Positions 16,111 to 23,456 of a DNA stretch of 64,000 bases are shown here, one piece after another (the stretch's first letter is position 1; each line of letters begins with the position of its first letter). The position numbers and the translations under genes were made by a program. Source of the DNA: Pullichristensenella sp963930055 (lineage in GTDB: Bacteria; Bacillota; Clostridia; Christensenellales; Aristaeellaceae); assembly GCA_963930055.1 (NCBI GenBank), contig CAWVKS010000008.1, positions 62,001-126,000 on the forward strand, read 5' to 3'. The notes under the pieces were generated by a model that made no database searches, was not told where the DNA came from, and worked only from the letters and a program-made list of their open reading frames with translations.

Positions 16111-16800
16111 ATGAAACTGATCCTCGACGCGGGCGGCGTGATCGTCTATCCCGCCCTTGGCCGCTGGCGCTACGGTGCGGCGATGCTGCGAGCGCCGGTG
16201 CTAGATACGCTGAAGAGCGACGCCTACCTGCGCGCGCACGAGGCCTGCAAGCACTTTATGCGCGAGGATGTGCGCATCGACACCGAGGCCGAGGAATACG
16301 CGATGCGCCTTCGTTACTTCGAGGCCATGAACGGGATGGTGCCCTGGGGCCTTGCGCGCCCGCAAGTGGAGGAACTGGCGCGGGACTTTGTGGAAAACAC
16401 CGCGCGCATGGGCGTCTACGAGGACGTACACGCCTATCTGCCCCGCTTTCAGGAGCGCTTCGGGCTGGGGCTTTTGAGCGACACATCGCCCTCTTTGAAG
16501 CGCGTGTTTGAAAGCGCCGGCATCTGGCGGTACTTCGACGCGCACGTCTTTTCCACGGACGTGGGCGCGCTCAAGCCCGACCCGGCCATGTACGCGCGCA
16601 TCCTCGCCCTGCTGGGCGCGCGGGCGGAGGACTGTCTGTTCGTGGACGACCTGCCCCGCAACCTGCGCGGCGCGGAAAAGGCGGGCATGCGCGCGGTGCA
16701 GATGGCGCGCGCGGAGGATGTGGAGCGCTGGGACGGCCCCGTGGTGACAAACTTTGCCGAACTGGAGGCCTTCGCGCAGGCGCTGGCGGAGAAGGCGTGA
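16111..16800 (+). CDS. HAD-superfamily hydrolase
   Basis: A 229-residue HAD phosphatase-like protein. Motif I is LILDAGGVI: the nucleophile Asp is present but the usual second Asp is Gly, as in the YihX/HAD-IA branch with D-x-G-N/G-V. Motif II is LLSDTS, motif III KPDPAMY, motif IV FVDDLPRN. The substrate is unknown. The ATG at 16111 follows GGGAGGGC. It is followed after 22 nt by the RNA methyltransferase gene, probably the same transcript. Confidence 0.83.
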   Translation: MKLILDAGGVIVYPALGRWRYGAAMLRAPVLDTLKSDAYLRAHEACKHFMREDVRIDTEAEEYAMRLRYFEAMNGMVPWGLARPQVEELARDFVENTARMGVYEDVHAYLPRFQERFGLGLLSDTSPSLKRVFESAGIWRYFDAHVFSTDVGALKPDPAMYARILALLGARAEDCLFVDDLPRNLRGAEKAGMRAVQMARAEDVERWDGPVVTNFAELEAFAQALAEKA

Positions 16801-16822
16801 CGGGCGCGGACAGGAGGAGGGC

Positions 16823-18358
16823 ATGGCGGAACTGAAAGCGGGTTTCATCGCCAACATGCGCGCCCTACTGGGAGAGGAGGCGGGCGCGTTTTTCCGCGCG
16901 CTGGAACAGGCGCCGTCGCTGGCGCTGCGGCCGCACCGGGGGATGGGGGCCGCGGAGCCGTTTATCGAGGCCGCCGTGCCGTGGGCGGAAGGCGGCTTCT
17001 ACCTGCGGCCGGGCGCGCGGCCCGGGGCGTCCGTCGCCCACTGGGCGGGGGCGTTCTATTTGCAGGAGGCCAGCGCCATGCTGCCGGCCGCAGCGCTCAA
17101 GGCAAGGCCGGGCGAGCGCGTGCTCGACCTCTGCGCCGCGCCGGGGGGCAAGTCCTCGCAGATCGCCCTGGCCATGGGCGGCGAAGGGGCGCTGATCGCC
17201 AACGAGGTGGACGCCGCCCGCGCCCGCGTGCTGGCCGCCAACCTGGAGCGTCTGGGCGTGACCAACGCCGTGGTGCTGAACGAAACGCCCGCGCGCCTCG
17301 CCGCGCGCTGGCCGGGGTATTTCGACGCCGTGCTCGTGGACGCGCCCTGTTCCGGCGAGGGCATGTTCCGCCGCGAGGCGCAAAGCCGCGAGGCATGGAC
17401 GGACGCCGCCCCGCGCGGCTGCGCGAAGCGCCAGGCGGAGATACTGGAAGCCGCGGCAACGCTGGTTCGCCCCGGCGGGCGGCTTTTGTATTCCACCTGC
17501 ACGTTCAACGATGTGGAAAACGAGGGCAGCGTGGCGAATTTCCTGCAAGATCACGCGGACTTTGCCCCGGAGGAGTTCGCCCTGCCGGGGCTGGGCGCGT
17601 CCCAGGGCGGCATGCTGCGCATCTGGCCGCAGCGCGCGCGCGGCGACGGCCAGTTTGCCGCCCTGCTGCGCCGCGCGGGGAATGCCGGAAATGGGCCGGA
17701 GGCGCAGGCCGGTGCGGACGCCGCCGGGGGGATCCCCGCGAGCGTGTACGGCGCGGACGGGGGCGCCGGGCGGCCTTTTGCGCGCGGAAATGAAGCGGGA
17801 CGGGCGCAGGCCGGCGTTGGGGACGGCTCCGGGGAGCCGCCCTCCGCCCATCCCGCCGCCGCCATCGGCATGTGGCTCGACGCGCTGGCGGAAACGCGCC
17901 CCGCCCGCCGCGCGGGCAAAACCGCGCCCGCCCCGGACGTGGCCGCGCTCGTGCGGGAGCTGGGCGAATACGCCGTCTCCGCGCTGCCGGTATCGCCGCG
18001 GGGCGCGCGGCTGCGCCTCGAAGGCCGCCGTCTCTTTGCCGTGCCCCTGGACGCGCCGGAACTGGACGGCCTGCGCGCCCTCTCCCCCGGCCTTGCCCTC
18101 CTGCGGGTCGAAAAAGGCCGCGTGGAGCCGGAGCACGCCCTGGCCATGGCGCTTTTGCCGGACATGGCGCGGCGCGCGGCGGCGCTGACGGAAAAAGAAG
18201 CCCTCGCCTTCATCGCCGGCGAAGCCCTGCCCCGCGAGGGCGAGGCGGGCTGGACGCTGGTCACGCACGCGGGCCTGCCTCTCGGCTGGGGCAAGCAGGC
18301 CGGGGGCCTGCTGAAAAACCACGTGCCCAAGGGGCTGCGGGCGCGGCTGCACCCGTGA
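16823..18358 (+). CDS. rRNA (cytosine-C5)-methyltransferase, RsmF/NOL1-NOP2-Sun family
   Basis: A 511-residue SAM-dependent RNA m5C methyltransferase. The SAM site is VLDLCAAPGGKSSQ (about residues 96-109). The two family cysteines are present, in DAPCSGEGMFR (Cys176) and STCTFNDVENEG (Cys226). The C-terminal part (about 370-511) fits the RsmF/YebU-type RNA-binding extension (LALLRVEKGRVEPEHALAMAL, WTLVTHAGLPLGWGKQ). A low-complexity Gly/Ala-rich stretch at about residues 290-340 separates them and looks like a lineage-specific linker. The start follows AGGAGGAGG. Confidence 0.88.
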   Translation: MAELKAGFIANMRALLGEEAGAFFRALEQAPSLALRPHRGMGAAEPFIEAAVPWAEGGFYLRPGARPGASVAHWAGAFYLQEASAMLPAAALKARPGERVLDLCAAPGGKSSQIALAMGGEGALIANEVDAARARVLAANLERLGVTNAVVLNETPARLAARWPGYFDAVLVDAPCSGEGMFRREAQSREAWTDAAPRGCAKRQAEILEAAATLVRPGGRLLYSTCTFNDVENEGSVANFLQDHADFAPEEFALPGLGASQGGMLRIWPQRARGDGQFAALLRRAGNAGNGPEAQAGADAAGGIPASVYGADGGAGRPFARGNEAGRAQAGVGDGSGEPPSAHPAAAIGMWLDALAETRPARRAGKTAPAPDVAALVRELGEYAVSALPVSPRGARLRLEGRRLFAVPLDAPELDGLRALSPGLALLRVEKGRVEPEHALAMALLPDMARRAAALTEKEALAFIAGEALPREGEAGWTLVTHAGLPLGWGKQAGGLLKNHVPKGLRARLHP

Positions 18359-18373
18359 GGGGGGCAGAAAGCG

Positions 18374-18407
18374 ACGACGTCTTCACGGCCTTTCGTGAAG
18401 ACGTCGT
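18374..18407. other. Perfect 14-bp hairpin between convergent genes
   Basis: Arms ACGACGTCTTCACG (18374-18387) and its complement (18394-18407) with loop GCCTTT. There is no T-run on either strand, so it is not a standard terminator, though it sits where one is expected between the convergent methyltransferase and SocA-like genes. Confidence 0.6.
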
Positions 18408-18426
18408 TCGCGTTCGATAGAGAGCG

Positions 18427-18506
18427 TCATCCAAAGCGCTTCTTCCGCTCCTGCTGAAAGCGCTGCATGCACGCCTGTATGCCCAATACACATCCCAGCG
18501 GTTCAT
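18427..18506 (-). pseudogene. Possible remnant of a MazF/PemK-like toxin gene
   Basis: Minus strand from an ATG at 18506 that overlaps the SocA-like stop codon (ATGA). The first ten residues, MNRWDVYWAY, resemble the start of PemK/MazF-type toxins. The frame then degenerates, and another frame over 18427-18470 reads QRFQQERKKRFG before a stop. Read together this could be a short, frameshifted toxin fragment. The evidence is thin: ten residues plus position. Confidence 0.3.
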
Positions 18507-18997
18507 AGGGCTTCCACCGGATAGCCGTCCAGTATATCGTCAAAGGAGGGCAGGGGTTCCTTGCCGGCAAAGTAGGCCTGTATCTCGTTACGTGGTATCT
18601 CCGCGGACTTTCCCGCCCGGCTCCACGGCGCGTTGGGGGCGTGGGAGAGCTCGACGAGCGCGCTTGTGGAATACATGCCGTATTCCCGGGACACGTCCAG
18701 CAGCAGGTCGTATTCCTCGGGCGTAAAAGCGCCGGCGGCGGGCGACTCGGCCGAAGAGATGCCCTCCCGCCCGTATTCCTTGTAGGCCCGATAGACCTCC
18801 GGCACGACCGGGCCGTAGGGCCACGCTTCGATGGAAGCGTCGAACAGGGGGCGTCCAAAGCGCGCCAGATGCCACCCCTGCGCAAAATACAGGAGCTTTT
18901 GCAGGCGCAGATTCGTCATCAGGTCGCCGCGGTCCAAGTCGTTTTGCCGCTTGGCAAGGTCGATGAAGAAGCGGGCCACGTCCTGAACATCTGCCAT
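18503..18997 (-). CDS. SocA/Panacea-domain (DUF4065) antitoxin-like protein
   Basis: A 164-residue protein matching the Panacea/SocA (GepA) family: MTNLRLQKLLYFAQGWHLARFG, then IEAWPYGPVVPEVYRAYKEYG. Members act as antitoxins or proteolytic adaptors for diverse toxins. The ATG at 18997 follows AAAGGAGG. No intact toxin gene adjoins; a possible toxin remnant overlaps its stop codon. It lies downstream of the HAD/DRTGG cluster but has an 80-nt gap and probably its own expression. Confidence 0.85.
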   Translation of the reverse strand: MADVQDVARFFIDLAKRQNDLDRGDLMTNLRLQKLLYFAQGWHLARFGRPLFDASIEAWPYGPVVPEVYRAYKEYGREGISSAESPAAGAFTPEEYDLLLDVSREYGMYSTSALVELSHAPNAPWSRAGKSAEIPRNEIQAYFAGKEPLPSFDDILDGYPVEAL

Positions 18998-19078
18998 TTT
19001 TCGCCGCCTCCTTTCATGGGTCTCCCCTGTTTATCTTCTCCGCGTCGAACGTTTTATCCTCTTTTTGTCCCCCTGCCG

Positions 19079-19744
19079 TCAGTTTTCCTCCAAAAACGCC
19101 GCCAGCTCCGCCACGCTGTCGAAGGCGCGGCCGGCGAGCGGACGCACGGCCTTTCCCACCGCGGGGGCGGTGTGCGACCAGCCGGCGTAGGCCGAGGGCA
19201 CGCCGCAGGCGGCGGCCATGGCAAAGCCGGGGGAGAGGTCGTCCACCAGCAGCGCTTCCTCCGGCCGCAGGCCAAAGGCGCGCAGCGTCTCTTCCAGGGG
19301 CCAGGGATGCGGCTTGCGCCGCGCTTCGGGCTGTTCCCAGCCGAAAACGAGGTCGGGCTCAAAGCCGAACAGCTCCCGGTAGTGGCGCAAAATGACCTCC
19401 CGCTCGGAATGGGAGATGACGGACACGCGCCCGCCCCGCGCGCGGAAGGACGCAAACAGCGCCGCGAAGCCCGGATAGGCCGCCGGCGTGCGCGTACGCG
19501 TGTATTTGCGCCAGATGGCCTGCTGGACGCGCATTTCCTCCGCGTCCAGGCAAAGCACGTCGGTCAGGAGCGCCTGTATGCCCGGCGCGCAGCTGTAGGC
19601 GATGAACTCGTCAAAGCGCATGCCGGCGCGCTCGGGGCGCAGCAGGCGCATGGCCTCCACAAAGGAGGGGTAATGGATGTCCGGCGAGGACATGACCACC
19701 GTATCGTCATGATCCAGCGCCAGGCACTTTATGCGCGCGTCCAT
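19079..19744 (-). CDS. HAD-superfamily hydrolase, phosphoglycolate phosphatase-like
   Basis: A 221-residue HAD hydrolase with all motifs: ALDHDDTVV (nucleophile and acid Asp), SVISHS, KPHPWPLEE, LLVDDLSPG, and a helical cap between about residues 20 and 90. The substrate is unknown. It follows the DRTGG gene after 14 nt and is probably the last gene of that operon. Confidence 0.85.
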   Translation of the reverse strand: MDARIKCLALDHDDTVVMSSPDIHYPSFVEAMRLLRPERAGMRFDEFIAYSCAPGIQALLTDVLCLDAEEMRVQQAIWRKYTRTRTPAAYPGFAALFASFRARGGRVSVISHSEREVILRHYRELFGFEPDLVFGWEQPEARRKPHPWPLEETLRAFGLRPEEALLVDDLSPGFAMAAACGVPSAYAGWSHTAPAVGKAVRPLAGRAFDSVAELAAFLEEN

Positions 19745-19758
19745 GGCCGTGCGGGCGC

Positions 19759-20094
19759 TCAGGCGATGCCCTTTTCGTGCATGCGCCCGGCCACATGGTA
19801 GGCGCTCAGGTCGGTGGTGATGAGGGCGATGCCCTCCTCCTCGGCCTTTTCGATGATGTCGGCGGCGAACTGCACGCCTTCGGCGGCGATCACGCAGCTC
19901 ATGTCGGCCAGCGCCGCCACGGCCACCACGTTCATGTGCGATTGCACCGTGGCCCAGGCCATGCCCTCCCTGCCCTTGGCCATCACCCAGCTCAAAAGGT
20001 CGCAGGTATAGCCGCAGGTGACTTCGCGCGATGTATCCACGGTTTTGGTCTGCAGCGTGCCGTCGATGAGCGCGGCGACTTCCTGAATGGTCAT
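19759..20094 (-). CDS. DRTGG-domain protein
   Basis: A 111-residue protein of the DRTGG type, a small regulatory fold found next to hydrogenase operons and in some phosphotransacetylases. Typical elements: TCGYTCDLLSWVMAKG, ATVQSHMNVVAVAAL, GIALITTDLSAYHVAG. The start at 20094 is chosen over 20100 because the GGAGG spacing is 8 rather than 2 nt. A sister DRTGG gene opens the same operon at 22213. Confidence 0.8.
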   Translation of the reverse strand: MTIQEVAALIDGTLQTKTVDTSREVTCGYTCDLLSWVMAKGREGMAWATVQSHMNVVAVAALADMSCVIAAEGVQFAADIIEKAEEEGIALITTDLSAYHVAGRMHEKGIA

Positions 20095-20112
20095 ATACAT
20101 ATCCTCCGTCGT

Positions 20113-21420
20113 TTATTCTCGGGTGGCTTCGGCCATCTCCACCATTTGGGAGGCCATGAAGCTGAGGCGTTCTTTGAGCAGGTGGATGCAGTTGAGCTCC
20201 GTGGCGAAGCCCTGCACGATGTCCTCGGCCAGCGCCTGGCAGGTGGGCGAGCCGCAGCTGCCGCAGTCCAGGCCGGGGAGCTGCTTGCGCAGCTGGCGGA
20301 TGCGGGCCATTTTTTCCATCGCTACCTTGAAATCGTCGTCCAGGCGGGTGTTTTCAAAGGGCGCGAGGGGCTCTTCAAAGTAAATGGCGTCGCGCAGATC
20401 GTCCAGCTCCTTGTCGGGGATCTTCTGTTCCGGCCGCGTCTTGGGCAGCATCTGCGCGAGCAGGCGGATGCGGTTGCGGGCGATGAACATGTTTTCAAAC
20501 GTCAGCGGGCCGCCCACGCAGCCGCCCAGGCAGGCCAGGCCCTCGAAGTAGCGCACCTCGGGCAGGCGGCCGTTTTCGATCTCTTCCAGCACGCGGATGA
20601 CGTTGTCGATGCCGTCCACGGCCAGGGCCTCGTTTTCGCCGATGGCCAGCGCCTCGCCGCCCGTGCGCGCCCAGTTGACGCCGAAGGAGGTGGCGGAGAA
20701 GTGGGCGAGGTCGGGCTTCAGATTGCCCTTGCGCAGAAGGTCGGAGAGCACGCCGTAGACCTCCAGGAAGGAAATGGCGCCGCTGACCGCGCTGGCCTTG
20801 TGCCCCAGCGGGTTGCGGATGGCGGTCATCTTCGCCGCGCAGGGGGTGATGAAAAAGCAGCCCACGTCCTTGTCGGCCACGCCGCGCTCGGCGCAGAAGC
20901 GGCGGCGCGCCTCGATGGCGGCCACTTCCATGGGGCTTTTGACGTCCACAATGTTGTCGATGAGCTCGGGAAAGCGCGTCTGGATCAGCCGCACCACCGC
21001 CGGGCAGCTGGAGGAGATCAGCGGGCGCGGGACATCCGGCTCCTTCATTTTTTCCATGATCGCGCGGCTGACGATGTCCGCCCCGTGCGCGACTTCGCAC
21101 ACATAGTCAAACCCCATCATCTTCAGCGCCGCGGGGATGGCCGCCGCGGCCTGCAGGTTCTTGAACTGGCCGTAGAGCGCGGGCGCGGGCAGGGCGATCT
21201 TGTACGGATAGCGGTTGATGGCCGAGAGGGGGTTGGTGGTGGCGACCTTGGCGTGGTGTTCGCAGATGCGGATGCACTCGCCGCAGTCTATGCAGCGCTC
21301 GTCGATGATGCGCGCGCGCCGCTCGCGGATGCGGATGGCCTCCGTTGGGCAGCGCTTCAGGCACGCCGTGCAGCCCACGCACTTGGCCACGTCCAGCGTC
21401 ACGGAATGGAATTTGTTCAT
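20113..21420 (-). CDS. Sensory-type [FeFe]-hydrogenase-like protein (HydS-like)
   Basis: A 435-residue iron-sulfur protein. Two 4Fe-4S motifs lie at the N-terminus (CVGCTACLKRCP, CIDCGECIRIC). The H-cluster domain keeps its ligands: SSCPAV, ITPCAAKM and ACLGGCVGGP. The cysteine just before the first ligand in catalytic enzymes (TSCCP, the proton relay) is Ser here (SSSCP), as expected for a sensor rather than a turnover enzyme. A C-terminal CGSCGSPTCQALAEDI motif binds another Fe-S cluster. With HATPase and DRTGG partners it probably reports H2 or redox state. Confidence 0.88.
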   Translation of the reverse strand: MNKFHSVTLDVAKCVGCTACLKRCPTEAIRIRERRARIIDERCIDCGECIRICEHHAKVATTNPLSAINRYPYKIALPAPALYGQFKNLQAAAAIPAALKMMGFDYVCEVAHGADIVSRAIMEKMKEPDVPRPLISSSCPAVVRLIQTRFPELIDNIVDVKSPMEVAAIEARRRFCAERGVADKDVGCFFITPCAAKMTAIRNPLGHKASAVSGAISFLEVYGVLSDLLRKGNLKPDLAHFSATSFGVNWARTGGEALAIGENEALAVDGIDNVIRVLEEIENGRLPEVRYFEGLACLGGCVGGPLTFENMFIARNRIRLLAQMLPKTRPEQKIPDKELDDLRDAIYFEEPLAPFENTRLDDDFKVAMEKMARIRQLRKQLPGLDCGSCGSPTCQALAEDIVQGFATELNCIHLLKERLSFMASQMVEMAEATRE

Positions 21421-21434
21421 TGCATCTCGTCCCT

Positions 21435-21860
21435 TCAGACGCAGAGGAATTTCATGTGTATATTGGTGCCGACGCCGACCTTGGACTGTATGTCGAATTC
21501 ATCGGCGTTGCGCTTCATGTTGGGAAGGCCCATGCCGGCGCCGAAGCCGAGCGTGCGCACCTCGTCCGAGGCGGTGGACCAGCCTTCCTGCATGGCAAGG
21601 TCGAGGTCGGGGATGCCGGGGCCGCGGTCGGACACGTCCAGCGTGACGCTGTCCGGCTCGATAGTGATCTCCATCTGCCCGCCCAGCGAGTGGATGACCA
21701 GGTTGAGCTCCACTTCATACGAGGCCACGGACACGCGGCGGATCACCTGGCTGGGCACGCCCAGCTTGCGCAGCATGCGCTTGATGGTGCCCGAAACCTC
21801 CCCGGCCGTCTCGAAAGCGCCTTTTTCGACGGGGTAGACTTCGTGGATCAATTCGTTCAT
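21435..21860 (-). CDS. HATPase (anti-sigma/serine-kinase-like) ATP-binding protein
   Basis: A 141-residue GHKL ATPase of the anti-sigma-factor type: N-box region SVASYEVELNLVIH, G1 DRGPGIPD, G2 LGFGAGMGLPNMKR. No membrane or histidine-phosphotransfer part is present. In Clostridia such proteins lie with DRTGG and hydrogenase-like genes, as here. The start overlaps the upstream DRTGG stop by 4 nt. Partner and phosphorylation target are unknown. Confidence 0.85.
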   Translation of the reverse strand: MNELIHEVYPVEKGAFETAGEVSGTIKRMLRKLGVPSQVIRRVSVASYEVELNLVIHSLGGQMEITIEPDSVTLDVSDRGPGIPDLDLAMQEGWSTASDEVRTLGFGAGMGLPNMKRNADEFDIQSKVGVGTNIHMKFLCV

Positions 21861-22213
21861 TGCTTGCGCCGCCCCGTTCCGCCCGGGAGACCGGCGGCAT
21901 ACAGCCGCCCGCAGGCATCGTAAAGCGTGTATTCGGTCATCACGACCGCAATGCCGGCGTCCTCCGCCATATTCAGCACTTCTTCGTTGGGCAGCTTGCC
22001 GCGCACGAAGATGATCATCATCACATCCAGAAGTTCCGCCGTGCGCACGGTGTGCGGGTTGGTCAGGCCCGTGAGCAGCACCATCCTGTCCTTGGGGAAG
22101 GCCAGCACGTCGCTCATCATGTCCGAACCGCAGGCGGTGAGGATCTCGTCCTCCGGCAGCGGGCCGACGAGCACGGTGGCTTTGAGCAACTCTTGGATCT
22201 GCGTGGCTTTCAA
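21857..22213 (-). CDS. DRTGG-domain protein, first gene of the sensory hydrogenase operon
   Basis: A 118-residue protein: MKATQIQELL, then ACGSDMMSDVLAFPKDRMVLLTG reduced to the DRTGG-like core, LLDVMMIIFVRGK, and GIAVVMTEYTLYDACGRLY. It is coupled (ATGA) to the HATPase gene. The pair of DRTGG genes brackets the HATPase and hydrogenase-like genes. Confidence 0.8.
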   Translation of the reverse strand: MKATQIQELLKATVLVGPLPEDEILTACGSDMMSDVLAFPKDRMVLLTGLTNPHTVRTAELLDVMMIIFVRGKLPNEEVLNMAEDAGIAVVMTEYTLYDACGRLYAAGLPGGTGRRKQ

Positions 22214-22231
22214 AGAACCAGCTCCTTTGTC

Positions 22232-23038
22232 TTACAGGGCGTTGAGTTCGCGCAGGTAGCGCATGTGCTCCAGGGTGATGTTAATGCTATTATACTTGAT
22301 TTTCGCGGAAAGGGAAAGGGTGTTTTGTGTATTTTCGCCCGAAAGCACAAAAAGGGCGGCGCGGAATTGTTCCGTCATCGCCAGCAGCCGGGCAGTGACG
22401 GGGTTGTCCTGCGCGCCGGGCACGTTTCGCAGGCGGGTGAGCGCCTCCTCCAGGCGGCCGGCGGCCACGTTCAGAAGCGTGCGCGCCGCGCCGGCGTCCA
22501 TCTCGCCGCGGTCGAGCTGCAAGGCGAGGTCGCGCGTCTCCCCGGCGAGATCGCGCAAAAGCGCCTCGGCCCCGGTCACAAGGGCGATGTCCTCCTGCGC
22601 GGCGGTGACGCGCAGACGCGCGCCGTCCGCGCGTTCTTCGTAGACCCCGCAATCGAGGCCCTCGCTCTGCGAAAGCGCGCGGGCGACGCTTTCCGCCTCG
22701 GCCCGGTTTTCGTAGACGGCGCCCAGCACGAGGAAGCCGTCCGCCGTTTCAAGCGCGTAGCCCGCCGCGCCCCGCGGCGTGTAGCGCGCCGCCTCGATGC
22801 GCGCCTCCGTGGCCGTGTCAAAGCGCCCGAGGGACACGAAATACGCCTCCGCCGAGCCAAAGGACACTTCTTCGGTGACGCGCGGCGCGCCGTCGCCCGC
22901 GTCGATGGCCGCTTCCGGCGCGAGGGCGAGGCCGAGCGTCAGAAGGTAGACGCAGAGCATGGTCAGCATCAGCGCCAGCGCCCAGGCAAGCGCGCTGGGA
23001 TGTTCGCGCCGCACGCGCACGCGCGTTTCTTCAGGCAT
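22232..23038 (-). CDS. Single-TM protein with SPOR-like domain
   Basis: A 268-residue protein: short cytoplasmic N-terminus, TM at about residues 17-39 (ALAWALALMLTMLCVYLLTLGLAL reduced core), then a SPOR-like region (AYFVSLGRFDTATEARIEAARY, GFLVLGAVYENRAEAESVARAL) and a helical C-terminal half. SPOR domains bind denuded peptidoglycan glycan at division or sporulation septa; the assignment rests on the strand-helix pattern. The ATG at 23038 follows GAGGGGGG. The open frame continuing upstream to 23227 is repeat sequence. Confidence 0.7.
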   Translation of the reverse strand: MPEETRVRVRREHPSALAWALALMLTMLCVYLLTLGLALAPEAAIDAGDGAPRVTEEVSFGSAEAYFVSLGRFDTATEARIEAARYTPRGAAGYALETADGFLVLGAVYENRAEAESVARALSQSEGLDCGVYEERADGARLRVTAAQEDIALVTGAEALLRDLAGETRDLALQLDRGEMDAGAARTLLNVAAGRLEEALTRLRNVPGAQDNPVTARLLAMTEQFRAALFVLSGENTQNTLSLSAKIKYNSINITLEHMRYLRELNAL

Positions 23039-23090
23039 GGGCACACCCCCCTCGGGAAAGCATATGCGCGCGCAGCCGCTCCCAACGCAC

Positions 23091-23456
23091 CGGCAGTGCC
23101 GGCAGTGCCGGCACGTAGGCGGCAAGCCCCTGCTCGTGGGCTTGCCGCCGTCTGTTCCCACCTCCACCCCATTCGGAACGAAAACACAGAACGCCCGCCC
23201 CCTGCTCGTGGGGCGGGCGTTCGTCACTTATCCGCGGCAGCTCCGGCCGCCGGCACCGCCGGCACGTAGGCGGCAAGCCCCTGCTCGTGGGCTTGCCGCC
23301 GTCTGTTCCCACCTCCACCCCATTCGGAACGAAAACGCAGAACGCCCGCCCCCTGCTCGTGGGGCGGGCGTTCGTCACTTATCCGCGGCAGCTCCGGCCG
23401 CCGGCACCGCCGGCACGCGGCAGCTCCGGCCGCCGGCACCGCCGACACTGTCGGCT
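23091..23456 (-). repeat. Modular hairpin repeat, locus R1: two 151-bp units
   Basis: Two tandem units (period 151 bp, GTAGG at 23115 and 23266). Read from the aminotransferase gene (minus strand) each unit holds a GC-rich part (GTGCCGGCGGTGCCGGCGG), hairpin A (AACGCCCGCCCC/GGGGCGGGCGTT), a linker of about 45 nt, and hairpin B (GGCGGCAAGCCC/GGGCTTGCCGCC). Both hairpins have the loop CTGCTCGT. The array also supplies the end of the aminotransferase reading frame. Open frames inside it are repeat translations, not genes. Confidence 0.85.

Noticed and set aside
20113..21420. Catalytic [FeFe]-hydrogenase
   Set aside because: The proton-relay Cys is replaced by Ser, partner subunits are absent, and the gene sits with regulatory proteins; a sensory role fits better.
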